The notes: generated by a model from the letters alone, not told the origin. Positions 1-8,560 are shown, numbered from the stretch's first letter. The stretch is DNA of 64,000 bases from JAFGJQ01 sp964495075 (GCA_964495075.1 CAZBUJ010000013.1:21497-85496); one strand, 5' to 3'. Numbers and translations: made by a program.

Positions 1-1256
1 TTCCGGGCGGCGTTGAGGATCTCGGCGTTGTCGAGGCGTCCGTCGTCGCCGACGGCCGCCGCTTTGAGCATCCTGGCGAAACTCATCCGGTCGGCCAGAT
101 GAAGACCCTCCACCTGGATCAGCCGCGTGGCCAGGCAATCGGCCACCGCCTCGCCGATCCAGTCGTCTTTCGCATGACCGGACAGGTTACGAAAGGCCTG
201 CACGGTCACGCCCCGCGGCGCGTGTCCGACCGCCGGATGAAGCCTGCCCGTCTGGTTCTCGCCGGCCTGGAACGCGTCCAGCACCGCCCCGGCGGAGGCG
301 TACCGGTGATCAGGTCGCTTGGCGAGGCACGTCTCGATCACGTGCTGGAACCAGCGGGGCATACGCGAGGCGACTTCGTCTGGCCACACCACCGGGGCCC
401 GCCGGTGCTTCTGCGCGACGTCGAGCACGCCCGTGCCCTCGAACGGAGGGCGGCCCGTGACAAGGTAATAAAGAGTCCCGCCCAGCGCGTAGATGTCCGC
501 CTGGGGGGTCAGATCGATCTCATCTTCGAACTGTTCCGGCGCCATGAAGTGGGGCGTGCCGAGTAGCTGACCGGCCCGCGTCACGCCGAGGTCCGACTCC
601 ACCGTTTGCATCTTGACCAGGCCGAGGTCCATGATCTTCACGATGCGGTCCGGGCGCAGCATGAGGTTGCTCGGCTTGATGTCGCGGTGGATGAGGTCGA
701 CGTCGTGGATGGCCGCCAGACCGGCCGCGGCCTGGAACGCGATGTCCAGGGCCTGCGTCCAGGGCAGATGACCGGCGGCACGAACGAGGTCGCGCAGATT
801 GCGGCCCTCCACGTACTCCATGACGAAAAACCACGGTCCGTCCGCGGCGTCACAGTCGAACACCCGAGCGACATTGGGATGATTGACGGCGACGCCGGCC
901 AGCGCCTCGTTCTTCAGACGCTTGACCGCCACGGCGACCAGCGCGAGGTCCACCGGTTTGAGCACCTTGATGACGCAGAGTTGCTCAAGGTGCGTGTCGC
1001 GAGCCAGCAGCAGTCGCCCTTGCGCACCGGTGGCCAGCGGGTGGATCACTTCGTACCGATCGGACAGGTCGAGCGCGGACACATCGAGGGCCGTTTCGCC
1101 CAGGGCGTCGACGGTCGTCTGCAGCGCGGGCGGTTTCGGGTCTGGCACCGGAAACACCCATCCGCACGCGGAGCAGCGGTGGATCGTTGGCTCCAGTTGT
1201 TCGCTCGCGCTGTCGCCGGCGGCGCAGTAGGGGCACCCGCCGTTGATCGGTTTCAT
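1..1256 (-). CDS. Serine/threonine protein kinase, N-terminal zinc ribbon, C-terminally truncated by window edge
   Basis: The frame read from the ATG at 1256 runs off the left edge without a stop, giving about 418 codons. It opens with a zinc ribbon (CPYC near residue 8, CSACG about 20 residues later). A Hanks-type kinase domain follows, with VIK lysine (CVIKVLKP), catalytic loop HRDIKPSNLM, metal loop MDLG in place of DFG, and GTPHFMAPEQ. The glycine loop is degenerate (LATGAQGRLLLA). After the kinase a segment with DDWIGEAVADCLATRLIQVE resembles the N-terminal fold of TolB/FlgO-type domains seen behind bacterial kinases. It should phosphorylate Ser/Thr on unknown partners and looks cytoplasmic, at least in the part visible. 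The gene is divergent from polA. Kinase identity is certain. Activity is likely because the Lys and Asp residues are present. Confidence 0.9.
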   Translation of the reverse strand, partial: MKPINGGCPYCAAGDSASEQLEPTIHRCSACGWVFPVPDPKPPALQTTVDALGETALDVSALDLSDRYEVIHPLATGAQGRLLLARDTHLEQLCVIKVLKPVDLALVAVAVKRLKNEALAGVAVNHPNVARVFDCDAADGPWFFVMEYVEGRNLRDLVRAAGHLPWTQALDIAFQAAAGLAAIHDVDLIHRDIKPSNLMLRPDRIVKIMDLGLVKMQTVESDLGVTRAGQLLGTPHFMAPEQFEDEIDLTPQADIYALGGTLYYLVTGRPPFEGTGVLDVAQKHRRAPVVWPDEVASRMPRWFQHVIETCLAKRPDHRYASAGAVLDAFQAGENQTGRLHPAVGHAPRGVTVQAFRNLSGHAKDDWIGEAVADCLATRLIQVEGLHLADRMSFARMLKAAAVGDDGRLDNAEILNAAR

Positions 1257-1426
1257 CGGCTTCACCGTGCCGGAGCGGTCGAGATGAAGCGCCCGGGATG
1301 GCAACGGTGCGTCGGCCCTCACAATGGTTCAGCCTCCGCGTGCGCCGGCCGCGCGGGGGTGTCCGGCGCTGGGGTGATTTTATCGCGGACCCGCGGCGGC
1401 GGGGAACAAAAAAACCGGCAAAATCG

Positions 1427-1461
1427 AGCGTTAAATGTTGTGCACAAAAGACATTAACGCT
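1427..1461. promoter_or_regulatory. Nested inverted repeat in the kinase/polA divergent intergenic region
   Basis: AGCGTTAAATGT at 1427-1438 is mirrored by ACATTAACGCT at 1451-1461, with one extra A in the left arm. The spacer begins with the perfect 10-bp palindrome TTGTGCACAA (1438-1447). The symmetry suits an operator for a dimeric regulator or a small hairpin. It lies about 170 bp upstream of the kinase start and about 150 bp upstream of the polA -35 box. Regulatory function is inferred only from symmetry and position. Confidence 0.4.
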
Positions 1462-1607
1462 GAAGTCGATTCGCCTCCGCATACGGTATTCACCGTAGTT
1501 GAGCAACCGCGGCGGGCCCGCGAATCCCCCATCTTGCTGCGGGCCGACGCCGACGGCTTGCCTCGCAGGCCCACTTTCGCCGGCGCAGGGCCGGCGGCCG
1601 GTGCCGC

Positions 1608-1636
1608 TTGACGCTTCAGAATCCGCTTTCTAGAGT
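1608..1636 (+). promoter_or_regulatory. Promoter for polA
   Basis: TTGACG (1608-1613), a 17-nt spacer and TAGAGT (1631-1636) form a good sigma70-type promoter. The predicted transcript would start about 30 nt before the polA ATG. No strong Shine-Dalgarno precedes that ATG. Confidence 0.55.
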
Positions 1637-1674
1637 GCCGCTGGCCAGCCTGATCACTGGACAACCGAGAATCG

Positions 1675-4407
1675 ATGGCCGAATCCTTCTATATCATCGA
1701 CGGTCACGCCCAGATTTACCGATCCTACTACGCGCCGTTTCGACCGCTGACCAGCCCGGCCGGAGAGCCCACGAGGGCCACGCATGTTTTCTGTTCCTCG
1801 CTGTTCAACCTGATTCGGTCGCGGCGACCCGACTACCTGGCCATGGTCCTGGACGTCAGCGATCGGACCGTGTTCCGGTGCGACGTCTACCCGGACTACA
1901 AAGCCAACCGCGAGCCGCCACCGGAGGATCTCCCACCCCAGGCCGATCGCATTATCAGTATCGTGCAGGCGATGGGGATTCCCGTCTTCCGGAAAGAGGG
2001 GTTTGAAGCGGATGACTTGATGGCCACGATGGTGGAACGCCTGGCGGCGGAGGATCTGCACGTTTATCTCGTGAGTCGGGACAAGGACCTCGACCAGTTG
2101 CTGTCCGACCGCGTGAACCTGTTCGATCCGTTCAAGAACGAGGTGATCGACGCCGACCGTCTGCTGAAAACGAAGGGGTTCACTCCGGGTCAGGCGGTCG
2201 ACGTTCAGACCCTGACCGGCGACAACACGGACAACATCCCGGGGGTCGCCGGGATCGGGGTGAAGACCGCCGTAAAGTTGATCGGCAGGTACGGTTCCGC
2301 GGAGGGCGTGCTGGCCCACGCCGACGACCTGACGCCGAAGCAGCGGGAGAACGTGCTGGCCTTCGCGGATCAGCTTCCCGTCACGCGACAGCTCGTCACG
2401 CTGCGGCGGGATGTGGCGTTCGATTTCGACCGGTCCGCGTGCCGGTTCGCGGGAATCGACGTGGCGAGCGTCCGGCCCATGTTCGCGGAACTCGGCTTCA
2501 ACCGGCTGATCGAGCAACTGACGGAGCTGGGCCCGGGCGACGAAGCCCCACCGCCGCACGGTGACGCCGCGGTGGCGTCCGGAGGCACCGCCCCGCCCGA
2601 CGGAGCGGTCGGGTATGAGCTCGTCGATACGATCGACGGGTTGCGCCGGCTGGCTGAGGACATGGCCAGGCAGCCCGCCTTCGCCTTCGACACGGAGACG
2701 ACCGGGCTCAACCCGGTCAGCGCCGATCTTGTCGGGATGTCAGTATCGTGGCAGTCGGGCCGGGCCAGCTACGTCCCGGTGCGGGCGGCCATGGGGCACA
2801 CGATTCCGCTTGCCGACGTGGTGCAGGTGCTCGGGCCGGTTTTCGCGGATCCGACTGTCAAGAAGGTCGGCCAGAACGTCAAATACGATTGGATCGTGTT
2901 GAAGCAGGCCGGCTTCGAGGTGCGGGGGATCTACTTCGACACGATGATCGCCAGTGCCCTGCTGGACCCGACCCGACCGTCGCACGGGCTCGATCCGCTG
3001 GCCAAGGAGCTTTTCGGGCACACGATGATTCCGATCAAGGACCTGATCGGGACGGGCCGGAACCAGATCACGATCGACCAGGTGGACGCGGCGCGGGTGT
3101 GCGAATACGCGTGCGAGGACGCAGACTACACGTGGCGGATCAAAGAGGTCCTCGAACCACAGATGGCGGACCGCCCCGTCCGCCGGCTGTTTTACGAGAC
3201 GGAGATGCCACTCGTCGAGGTGCTGGTGCACATGGAGTGCAACGGCATCGCACTGGACACGGACCGCCTGGCCGCGATGAGCACGGAACTCGCCGCGCGA
3301 ATGACCGACCTGGCGGGGGCGATCGAGGAGGCGGCCGGGCACCCGTTCAACATCGATTCGACCCGGCAACTGGCGGTGGTTCTGTTCGACGAGCAGGGTC
3401 TCAAACCGGTGCGTCGCACGAAGACGGGGCGGAGCACGGACGCCGCGACGTTGGAGACGCTTCGTGCCCAGTACGACAACCCGATCCCCGGACTCGTTCT
3501 GGAATACCGCGAGTTAGCCAAGCTGAAGGGCACCTACGTCGATCCGCTGCCGGGGATGATCGTGCCCGCCACCGGGCGGATTCACACGAGCTTCCATCAG
3601 ACGGGGGCGATCACGGGTCGCCTCTCATCGAGCGACCCCAACCTGCAGAACATCCCGGCCCGGACGGAGATCGGGCGGCGGATCCGGGCGGCTTTCGTCG
3701 CCGGTCAGCCGGACCACGTCCTGCTCACCGCGGACTACTCGCAGATCGAGTTGCGGGTGCTGGCCCATTTCTGCAAGGACCCGGCCCTGCTCGAAGCGTT
3801 CAACACGGGCCAGGATATCCACACGTTCGTGGCGGCCCAGATCAACGGCGTGACGGTCGACGCGGTCACCCGCGAGCAGCGTGGCGCCGCGAAGGCGGTC
3901 AACTTCGGCATTGTGTACGGACAGACACCATTCGGGCTGTCCAAGGCGCTGGGCATACCGGTCAGCGAGGCCCGGACGTTCATCGACATGTACTTCATGC
4001 GCTACCCGGGCATCCGTTGCTTCATCGACGAGACCATTGCCGAGGCCGGCCGCCGCGGGTACGTGGAGACCCTCCTGGGCCGGCGTCGCTACGTACCGGA
4101 ATTGACGTCGCGGAACAGCCAGCAGCGGGCCCTGGGCGAGCGGATCGCGGTCAACACGGTGATCCAGGGCTCCGCCGCGGACCTGATCAAGCGGGCGATG
4201 ATCGACATTCACCAGGCGCTGTCGGGGGGCGGGCACCGGTCGCGGCTGCTGATCCAGGTCCACGACGAGTTGGTGTTCGAGACGCCCCGTGACGATGCCG
4301 AGAGCGAGGCCGAGATGATCCGGGCCAAGATGACCGGAGCCCTGCCGCTTGATGTTCCGGTAACCGTCGACCTAAACTGGGGCAGCAATTGGGCGGAGAG
4401 CAAGTGA
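1675..4407 (+). CDS. polA: DNA polymerase I
   Basis: 910 residues, close to the 928 of the E. coli enzyme, with all three domains intact. The 5'-3' exonuclease/flap domain covers about 1-290 and has GDNTDNIPGVAGIG near 181. The 3'-5' proofreading exonuclease has FDTETTG with acidic residues D339 and E341, GQNVKYD, and YACEDADYTW. The polymerase domain has motif A DYSQIELRV (D687), motif B RGAAKAVNFGIVYG, and motif C VHDELVF (H863, D864, E865). It fills gaps and removes RNA primers in replication and repair. The proofreading carboxylates are present, unlike in Taq-type enzymes. It stands alone behind its own promoter, with the selenoprotein gene starting 92 bp after the stop. Confidence 0.98.
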   Translation: MAESFYIIDGHAQIYRSYYAPFRPLTSPAGEPTRATHVFCSSLFNLIRSRRPDYLAMVLDVSDRTVFRCDVYPDYKANREPPPEDLPPQADRIISIVQAMGIPVFRKEGFEADDLMATMVERLAAEDLHVYLVSRDKDLDQLLSDRVNLFDPFKNEVIDADRLLKTKGFTPGQAVDVQTLTGDNTDNIPGVAGIGVKTAVKLIGRYGSAEGVLAHADDLTPKQRENVLAFADQLPVTRQLVTLRRDVAFDFDRSACRFAGIDVASVRPMFAELGFNRLIEQLTELGPGDEAPPPHGDAAVASGGTAPPDGAVGYELVDTIDGLRRLAEDMARQPAFAFDTETTGLNPVSADLVGMSVSWQSGRASYVPVRAAMGHTIPLADVVQVLGPVFADPTVKKVGQNVKYDWIVLKQAGFEVRGIYFDTMIASALLDPTRPSHGLDPLAKELFGHTMIPIKDLIGTGRNQITIDQVDAARVCEYACEDADYTWRIKEVLEPQMADRPVRRLFYETEMPLVEVLVHMECNGIALDTDRLAAMSTELAARMTDLAGAIEEAAGHPFNIDSTRQLAVVLFDEQGLKPVRRTKTGRSTDAATLETLRAQYDNPIPGLVLEYRELAKLKGTYVDPLPGMIVPATGRIHTSFHQTGAITGRLSSSDPNLQNIPARTEIGRRIRAAFVAGQPDHVLLTADYSQIELRVLAHFCKDPALLEAFNTGQDIHTFVAAQINGVTVDAVTREQRGAAKAVNFGIVYGQTPFGLSKALGIPVSEARTFIDMYFMRYPGIRCFIDETIAEAGRRGYVETLLGRRRYVPELTSRNSQQRALGERIAVNTVIQGSAADLIKRAMIDIHQALSGGGHRSRLLIQVHDELVFETPRDDAESEAEMIRAKMTGALPLDVPVTVDLNWGSNWAESK

Positions 4408-4498
4408 CCTTCCGTCCGCCAGGCGTGAATTCGTCGTGCCGGCACGCTAGAGTGGCTTCCTCCGATGTGGTTTGGCAAGATCGACTGGAGCATAGACG

Positions 4499-4726
4499 GT
4501 GAACATCTCGATCACGTATTGCGTGCAGTGAAACTATTATCCGAAAGCCGCCGGTCTGGCGGATGCGATACGGAAGCGGTTCGGCCACGAAGCCGAGTTC
4601 ATTGAAGGGGGGGGCGGCATCTTCGACGTCCGCGTGGACAACCGGCTCGTGTTCAGCAAAAACGAGACAGGCCGGTTCCCGGAGCACGACGAGGTTCTGG
4701 ACGCGATAACGAAGGTCGCGTCGTGA
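4499..4726 (+). CDS. SelW/Rdx-family selenoprotein with in-frame UGA (selenocysteine)
   Basis: The frame from GTG 4499 gives 75 residues if the TGA at 4529-4531 (codon 11) is read as selenocysteine. Residues 7-11 are then Y-C-V-Q-U, the CxxU redox motif of SelW. The rest fits the Rdx family: FIEGGGGIFDVRVDN, then LVFSKNETGRFPEHDEV near the C-terminus. GGAG at 4487-4490 sits 8 nt before the GTG. The first true stop is TGA 4724-4726. A hairpin with bacterial SECIS geometry follows codon 11 (separate entry). Rdx proteins are small thioredoxin-fold, thiol/selenol redox proteins of unsettled substrate. The alternative is a pseudogene with a nonsense mutation. The undamaged downstream frame, ribosome site and hairpin argue against that. 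An ordinary gene caller would miss this gene. Confidence 0.88.
4529..4562 (+). promoter_or_regulatory. UGA codon with bacterial SECIS-like hairpin
   Basis: Codon TGA 4529-4531 is followed by CCGCC (4548-4552), loop GGTCT (4553-4557) and GGCGG (4558-4562). This is a perfect 5-bp GC stem. The loop is 5 nt, starts with GG and begins 22 nt after the UGA. Those values agree with the published general bacterial SECIS pattern (small apical loop, G in the first two loop positions, 16-37 nt from UGA). It would recruit SelB with Sec-tRNA. Confidence 0.75.
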
Positions 4727-4873
4727 TGGCCGCACGCCTTCGACGCGGCGCCGGCCGTCTCGTCCTGAACACGAATTCTCCGGGCCATGAGTAAGCGGCC
4801 TTGCCGTTCGCGCCGTGTGCCGGGAGCAAAGGCGGGCGCGCCGTGCGGGCGGCCGCCAGTCGGGAGAAGGGGC

Positions 4874-5854
4874 ATGAGCCACGAATTCACCATCGGATCA
4901 CAACTGCCGGCCCTGGTGGACAAGATCGTTGCCAGTTACCACCGGGAATTGCGCATCAATCATATCGATCGGGCGTACCTGCCCGGTCGGCGCAACATCG
5001 TCGAGCTGATGGAACGACTGATCGAGTTGATGTATCCCGGACTGCATGGCCGCAAAGACCTGACCGAGCACAACGTGGGGTACCACGTGGGCGAGTTGCT
5101 GCCGCGGATCGGACATCTCGTCTTCACCGAGATCCACCAAGCGCTCTGTTACCAGGCCGAGCTGGAGAATCCGGGCAGTGGCGAAGGCCTGTGCCAGAAG
5201 AAGGCACGGGAGCTGGCCATGGCGTTCCTCTCGCGGCTGCCCGAGGTGCGGGCGTCCCTGTCGGGCGACGCCCAGGCCGCTTACGACGGCGACCCCGCCG
5301 CCCTGAACACCGACGAGGTGATCCTCGCGTATCCCGGGCTGCTGGCGGTCACGGTGCACCGCGTGGCCCACGAGTTGTACCAACTCGAAATCCCCATCAT
5401 GCCGCGGATCATGTCCGAGTGGGCGCACACCCACACCGGTGTGGACATCCATCCGGGTGCCCGTATCGGCCGTAACTTCTTCATCGACCACGCCACCGGC
5501 GTCGTGATCGGCGAGACGACCGACATCGGGGACAACGTGAAGGTATATCAGGGGGTGACGCTCGGTGCCCTGTCGTTCCCGAAGGACGAACGGGGCCGGC
5601 TGATCCGCGGAGCCAAGCGGCACCCGACCGTCGAGAACGACGTGACCATCTACGCGAATGCCATCATCCTGGGTGGCGATACGGTGATCGGCAACGGGGC
5701 CGTAATCGGCGGTGGCGTGTTCATCACGAGCAGCGTGCCGGCCGGTGCGACGGTCACGTTCACACCGCCCGAATTGCGGATTCGCGACCGATCGTTGCAA
5801 GCGAAAGCCCCCGAGACGGCCCCGCGCAGTAAGCGGCCCGACTTCGTGATTTGA
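4874..5854 (+). CDS. cysE: Serine O-acetyltransferase
   Basis: 326 residues from ATG 4874, chosen because GGAGAAGGGG lies just upstream; the open frame continues 29 codons further without a better start. The N-terminal half is the helical SAT domain (MSHEFTIGSQLPALVDKI...). The C-terminal half is a left-handed beta helix of hexapeptide repeats from about residue 190, including GVDIHPGARIGRNFFIDHAT with the catalytic-region H206, then GVVIGETTDIGDNVKVYQG and GAKRHPTVENDVTIYANAI. It transfers acetyl from acetyl-CoA to L-serine, the first step of cysteine synthesis. The length and GAKRHPT feature match the long EpsC-like SAT form. Its neighbour is the selenoprotein gene; a shared sulfur/selenium theme is only suggestive. 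Confidence 0.95.
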   Translation: MSHEFTIGSQLPALVDKIVASYHRELRINHIDRAYLPGRRNIVELMERLIELMYPGLHGRKDLTEHNVGYHVGELLPRIGHLVFTEIHQALCYQAELENPGSGEGLCQKKARELAMAFLSRLPEVRASLSGDAQAAYDGDPAALNTDEVILAYPGLLAVTVHRVAHELYQLEIPIMPRIMSEWAHTHTGVDIHPGARIGRNFFIDHATGVVIGETTDIGDNVKVYQGVTLGALSFPKDERGRLIRGAKRHPTVENDVTIYANAIILGGDTVIGNGAVIGGGVFITSSVPAGATVTFTPPELRIRDRSLQAKAPETAPRSKRPDFVI

Positions 5855-6182
5855 GTGTCGGCGGCCTCGGTGCGGATTCCCATCGGACATCCGCCTGGCG
5901 GGTGGCCGTCTGACTCACGGCGGGACCCTCCGGGCCCGGTCCCGGGCGTCTGCCCACGCCGCGATGGACTCGAAGAGGCGTTCGAGTCCGGGCAGGGTGA
6001 ACAAGCACTGGCAGCGATCGCCGGTCCTTGGTCGCGTCCCCGCTCCAGGCCCGGCCCGGCGGCTCCGGGCGTCATGCCCGGGCCGGGTGAGGCCGAAACG
6101 CCCGCTGTGCGGGCACACCCCGATCCCGGCGGGTGGCGCACCGGTCGGCCGGCGGGCCGGCAGGGCCCGCCCCCGTTCGGGC
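5855..6182. other. Intergenic region between cysE and rplM with a perfect hairpin
   Basis: No convincing gene. GGACTCGAA (5966-5974), a 6-nt loop and TTCGAGTCC (5981-5989) form a perfect 9-bp stem without a T-run. The 3' arm superficially resembles a tRNA T-arm, but no acceptor or anticodon arms fit. The rest is GC-rich (CCGGC/GGGCC runs) and open in several frames by composition alone. Confidence 0.5.
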
Positions 6183-6210
6183 TTGACGACCGCCCCTGAA
6201 ACTGTAAAGT
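6183..6210 (+). promoter_or_regulatory. Promoter for rplM-rpsI
   Basis: TTGACG (6183-6188), a 16-nt spacer and TAAAGT (6205-6210). Transcription would begin near 6217. That makes the in-frame GTG at 6223 an unlikely start and supports the ATG at 6256 for rplM. Confidence 0.5.
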
Positions 6211-6255
6211 GATGGGTTCTTTGTGGACCTGGATGCACACACGGAAGCCAAACTG

Positions 6256-6726
6256 ATGCCAGTGGGAACGATACGGAGCTACGCGGCCAAGAAAGACGAA
6301 GTCGAGCGTGAGTGGTACCACGTCGACGCCACGGACAAAGTACTGGGGCGGCTGGCCAGCCGGATCGCCACGGTGCTCATGGGCAAGCACAAGCCCACCT
6401 ACACGCCCCACGTGGATACGGGGGACTTCGTCGTGGTCACCAACGTGGAGAACATCCGTCTGACGGGCAGGAAGTCCGAGACGATGTCCTATCCTTACTA
6501 CACCTACTACCCGGGCGGGTACAAAGTGGTGCCGTACAAGCGGATGTTCGAGAAGCACCCCGAGCGGGTTCTGCAGGAAGCCGTCCGGCGGATGCTTCCC
6601 AAGAACAAGCTGGCCCGGCACATGCTCAAGAAACTCAAGGTCTACCGGGGCGACACGCACCCCCATGCGGCCCAGACCCCGCGGCCATGGATCTTTGACG
6701 ACCGAATTCGGAGTGAAGGCTCGTGA
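6256..6726 (+). CDS. rplM: 50S ribosomal protein L13
   Basis: 156 residues from ATG 6256, preceded by GGAAG at 8 nt spacing. A GTG at 6223 in frame would add 11 residues but lies too close to the predicted transcription start. Family features include WYHVDATDKVLGRLASRIA, GKHKPTYTPHVDTGD, VVVTNVENIRLTGRK and the C-terminal KLKVYRGDTHPHAAQTP. The usual length is about 142-150, so only a short tail is extra. It is a primary-binding large-subunit protein. The stop overlaps the GTG of rpsI in GTGA, the standard L13-S9 order. Confidence 0.96.
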   Translation: MPVGTIRSYAAKKDEVEREWYHVDATDKVLGRLASRIATVLMGKHKPTYTPHVDTGDFVVVTNVENIRLTGRKSETMSYPYYTYYPGGYKVVPYKRMFEKHPERVLQEAVRRMLPKNKLARHMLKKLKVYRGDTHPHAAQTPRPWIFDDRIRSEGS

Positions 6727-7283
6727 GCGACCAACCCACCAGTGCTGAACCGATCGAAACACCTGCGGCAAGCGAACCACGGGGCGCCCCGGCCGTAAGC
6801 CCGCCGCCTGATGCCGCCCCCGCGGCGGCGACGAACGCACCGGTTGGCGAGGCGGCGCCTGAACCACAGCCGACTCCCCGCGACAAGCTGCCGAACATGC
6901 CATACTGCTGGGGCACCGGGCGACGCAAGCGCGCCATAGCCCGCGTTCGTATTCGTCCGGGCAACGGCGACTTCAAGATCAACGGTCGGCCGTTGGACGA
7001 GTATTTCCGACTGGAAAAGGACCGTCTCTTCATCCGCCGCCCGCTGGAAGTCACCAGCACCGGCAAGAAGACGGACGTCTTCGTGAACGTGTATGGGGGC
7101 GGCACGACGGGGCAGGCGGGTGCCATCGTGCTGGGTCTGGCTCGGGCGTTGAAAGCGGCGGACTCGTCTCACGAGGGCGTTCTTCGCGATCACCACTACC
7201 TGACCCGCGATGCCCGAAAGGTGGAGCGGAAAAAGTATGGTCGGCGCGGCGCGCGGCGGAGCTTCCAGTTCTCCAAGCGTTAG
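6723..7283 (+). CDS. rpsI: 30S ribosomal protein S9
   Basis: 186 residues starting at GTG 6723 inside the rplM stop (4-nt overlap), so translation is probably coupled. The conserved S9 part begins near residue 58 with CWGTGRRKRAIARVRIRPG and ends with the canonical basic tail RRSFQFSKR, which reaches into the P site. The first 55 or so residues form a Pro/Ala/Glu-rich extension absent from the usual 128-130-residue protein. A terminator follows 31 nt after the stop. Confidence 0.96.
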   Translation: MSDQPTSAEPIETPAASEPRGAPAVSPPPDAAPAAATNAPVGEAAPEPQPTPRDKLPNMPYCWGTGRRKRAIARVRIRPGNGDFKINGRPLDEYFRLEKDRLFIRRPLEVTSTGKKTDVFVNVYGGGTTGQAGAIVLGLARALKAADSSHEGVLRDHHYLTRDARKVERKKYGRRGARRSFQFSKR

Positions 7284-7313
7284 CGCGTCCTGGCCTGTCA
7301 ATCGGCTTTTCCC

Positions 7314-7341
7314 CGCCCCGGTCCCGCGACCGGGGCGTTTT
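7314..7341 (+). terminator. Rho-independent terminator after rpsI
   Basis: CGCCCCGGTC (7314-7323), loop CCGC and GACCGGGGCG (7328-7337) form a 10-bp stem followed directly by TTTT. Confidence 0.85.
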
Positions 7342-7386
7342 CAATTGGGCGCATCGGCACGGCTCGGCGGGGCCGTTTCGGGTCGG

Positions 7387-7415
7387 TTGTACGCGACCCG
7401 GCGTCTGCCTACACT
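7387..7415 (+). promoter_or_regulatory. Promoter for the GNAT gene
   Basis: TTGTAC (7387-7392), a 17-nt spacer and TACACT (7410-7415). The start codon is 80 nt downstream and has its own AGGAG. Confidence 0.5.
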
Positions 7416-7494
7416 ACGCATATCACAGCGCCGTCGCGGGCCGACCCGTCCAGCGGGATCGACCGTGAACCGGCGAGAACCAGGAGCAACCGGA

Positions 7495-7953
7495 ATGGCG
7501 ACGGTCAAGATATCGCGTTTGGGACCGCCCGAATACAGCCTTCTGTGCGACATGTACAACGCCATTTTCCGTCCCCCGGTCGATGTCGAGTACTTCCGAC
7601 GCCGCCTTCAGAACCGCAACAGTCTGGTGATGCTTGCGGAGCTGGACAACCGCCCCGTGGGGTTCTCCTGTGGATACGAGTTGCGGCCCACCACATACTA
7701 CAGCTGGCTGGCCGGCGTGCTGCCCGAAGCCCGTCGCATGGGTATCGCGTCCCAGCTACTGGAGGCCGAACACGCCTGGGCGGCCGAGCAAGGGTACGAA
7801 ATGGCCCGTTTCGAGTGCTACAACCACCACCGTCCGATGCTGCTGCTGGCCATTCGCAACGGCTACGACATCGTCGGGTTGCGGTGGGATTCGCACACGG
7901 CCACCAACCTCATCATTTTCGAGAAACAACTCACTGCGGAACGTTCCGAATAG
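7495..7953 (+). CDS. GNAT-family N-acetyltransferase
   Basis: 152 residues from ATG 7495, chosen for AGGAG 8 nt upstream; the open frame extends much further but lacks a ribosome site. A GNAT fold is indicated by beta strands around VMLAELDNRPVGFSCGYEL, then LAGVLPEARRMGIASQLL, where RRMGIAS is the acetyl-CoA pyrophosphate-binding loop (R-x-x-G-x-A). FECYNHHRPMLLLAIRNGYD follows. It would move an acetyl group from acetyl-CoA to an unknown amine. It lies alone between two promoter-like sites; the substrate cannot be inferred. Confidence 0.85.
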   Translation: MATVKISRLGPPEYSLLCDMYNAIFRPPVDVEYFRRRLQNRNSLVMLAELDNRPVGFSCGYELRPTTYYSWLAGVLPEARRMGIASQLLEAEHAWAAEQGYEMARFECYNHHRPMLLLAIRNGYDIVGLRWDSHTATNLIIFEKQLTAERSE

Positions 7954-8560
7954 CCCGGCACGATCCCCGGCCCGGGGGCCGGCGCCCCTCAGGCGTCGAC
8001 TGTGCCCGGGTGTGACACAGTCGCCGGCCGGGCGCAGTGGGCACGCACATTGCCGGATCGGGATGATGATCCGGCCCCGCCCCAGCGTGTGGAGGACCCC
8101 AAGATATCGGGCGTCGGGGGCCAATCCACGGGTCACGGGCGGCCGTGGGTCGCCGCGGTCGGCCGGCGTGCCGCCACGGGATCCGGAGTACGGTGCCTTC
8201 CCTATTGTGCGGTCGCACGATTGACTTATGGGTCGCGTGACGCGTACACTTGAGTTGTTGGGACCCGAATCGCTGGGATGGCGTCCTCTGATCCCCCGCG
8301 GCGGTCTGCCCGGAGGGATCGCGAAGCACCGCGTTCGATGGTGAGCGTCGAGGAGGAGGAAGCCACGCATCGGGCATCGCTGCAGCCGCGAGGGCCCATG
8401 CCCAGCGATGCTGTCCGAGTGGGCGTGATCGGTGTAATCCAGTCCTGGGTATTCGCTGAATCGGCACACGGCGGCGGGATCGTGCATAACTTCATGGCAC
8501 GGCGTGGTTTACGTTGATCGGCCCATCGTAGGTGCTGATGGTTGCCAGAGGGAGGTATCA
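7954..8560. other. 607-bp intergenic region: two hairpins and a distant promoter
   Basis: CCGGCCC/GGGCCGG at 7967-7982 lies just after the GNAT stop and may aid termination, though without a T-run. A second 8-bp stem (CGACTGTG...CACAGTCG) lies near 7996-8022. TTGACT (8221-8226), an 18-nt spacer and TACACT (8245-8250) form a promoter that would leave a leader of about 300 nt before the gene at 8561. An open frame at 8278-8517 has no ribosome site and odd composition, so I do not call it. Confidence 0.5.
8221..8250 (+). promoter_or_regulatory. Promoter upstream of the secreted peptidase-like gene
   Basis: TTGACT, 18-nt spacer, TACACT. The -10 is identical to those before the GNAT and histidine kinase genes. 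It is the best candidate for the gene at 8561, with a long untranslated leader. Confidence 0.45.

Noticed and set aside
606..1457. Long plus-strand open frame over the kinase
   Set aside because: The opposite strand encodes a textbook kinase with HRDIKPSN and APE. The plus frame is a GC-rich shadow.
4499..4531. Reading the SelW-like gene as a pseudogene with a nonsense mutation
   Set aside because: The rest of the frame is intact for 64 codons with every family motif, the UGA falls exactly at the redox-active position of CxxU, and a SECIS-type hairpin follows.
5966..5989. tRNA T-arm (TTCGAGTCC)
   Set aside because: No acceptor, D or anticodon arm can be fitted around it; it is a simple inverted repeat.
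5855..6238. Open frames on both strands between cysE and rplM
   Set aside because: No ribosome sites, low-complexity Pro/Arg/Gly products, and stretches end without family resemblance.
8278..8517. 79-codon open frame downstream of the TACACT promoter
   Set aside because: No ribosome site, and its product is Arg/Ser/Glu-rich without structure. More likely leader sequence of the gene at 8561.
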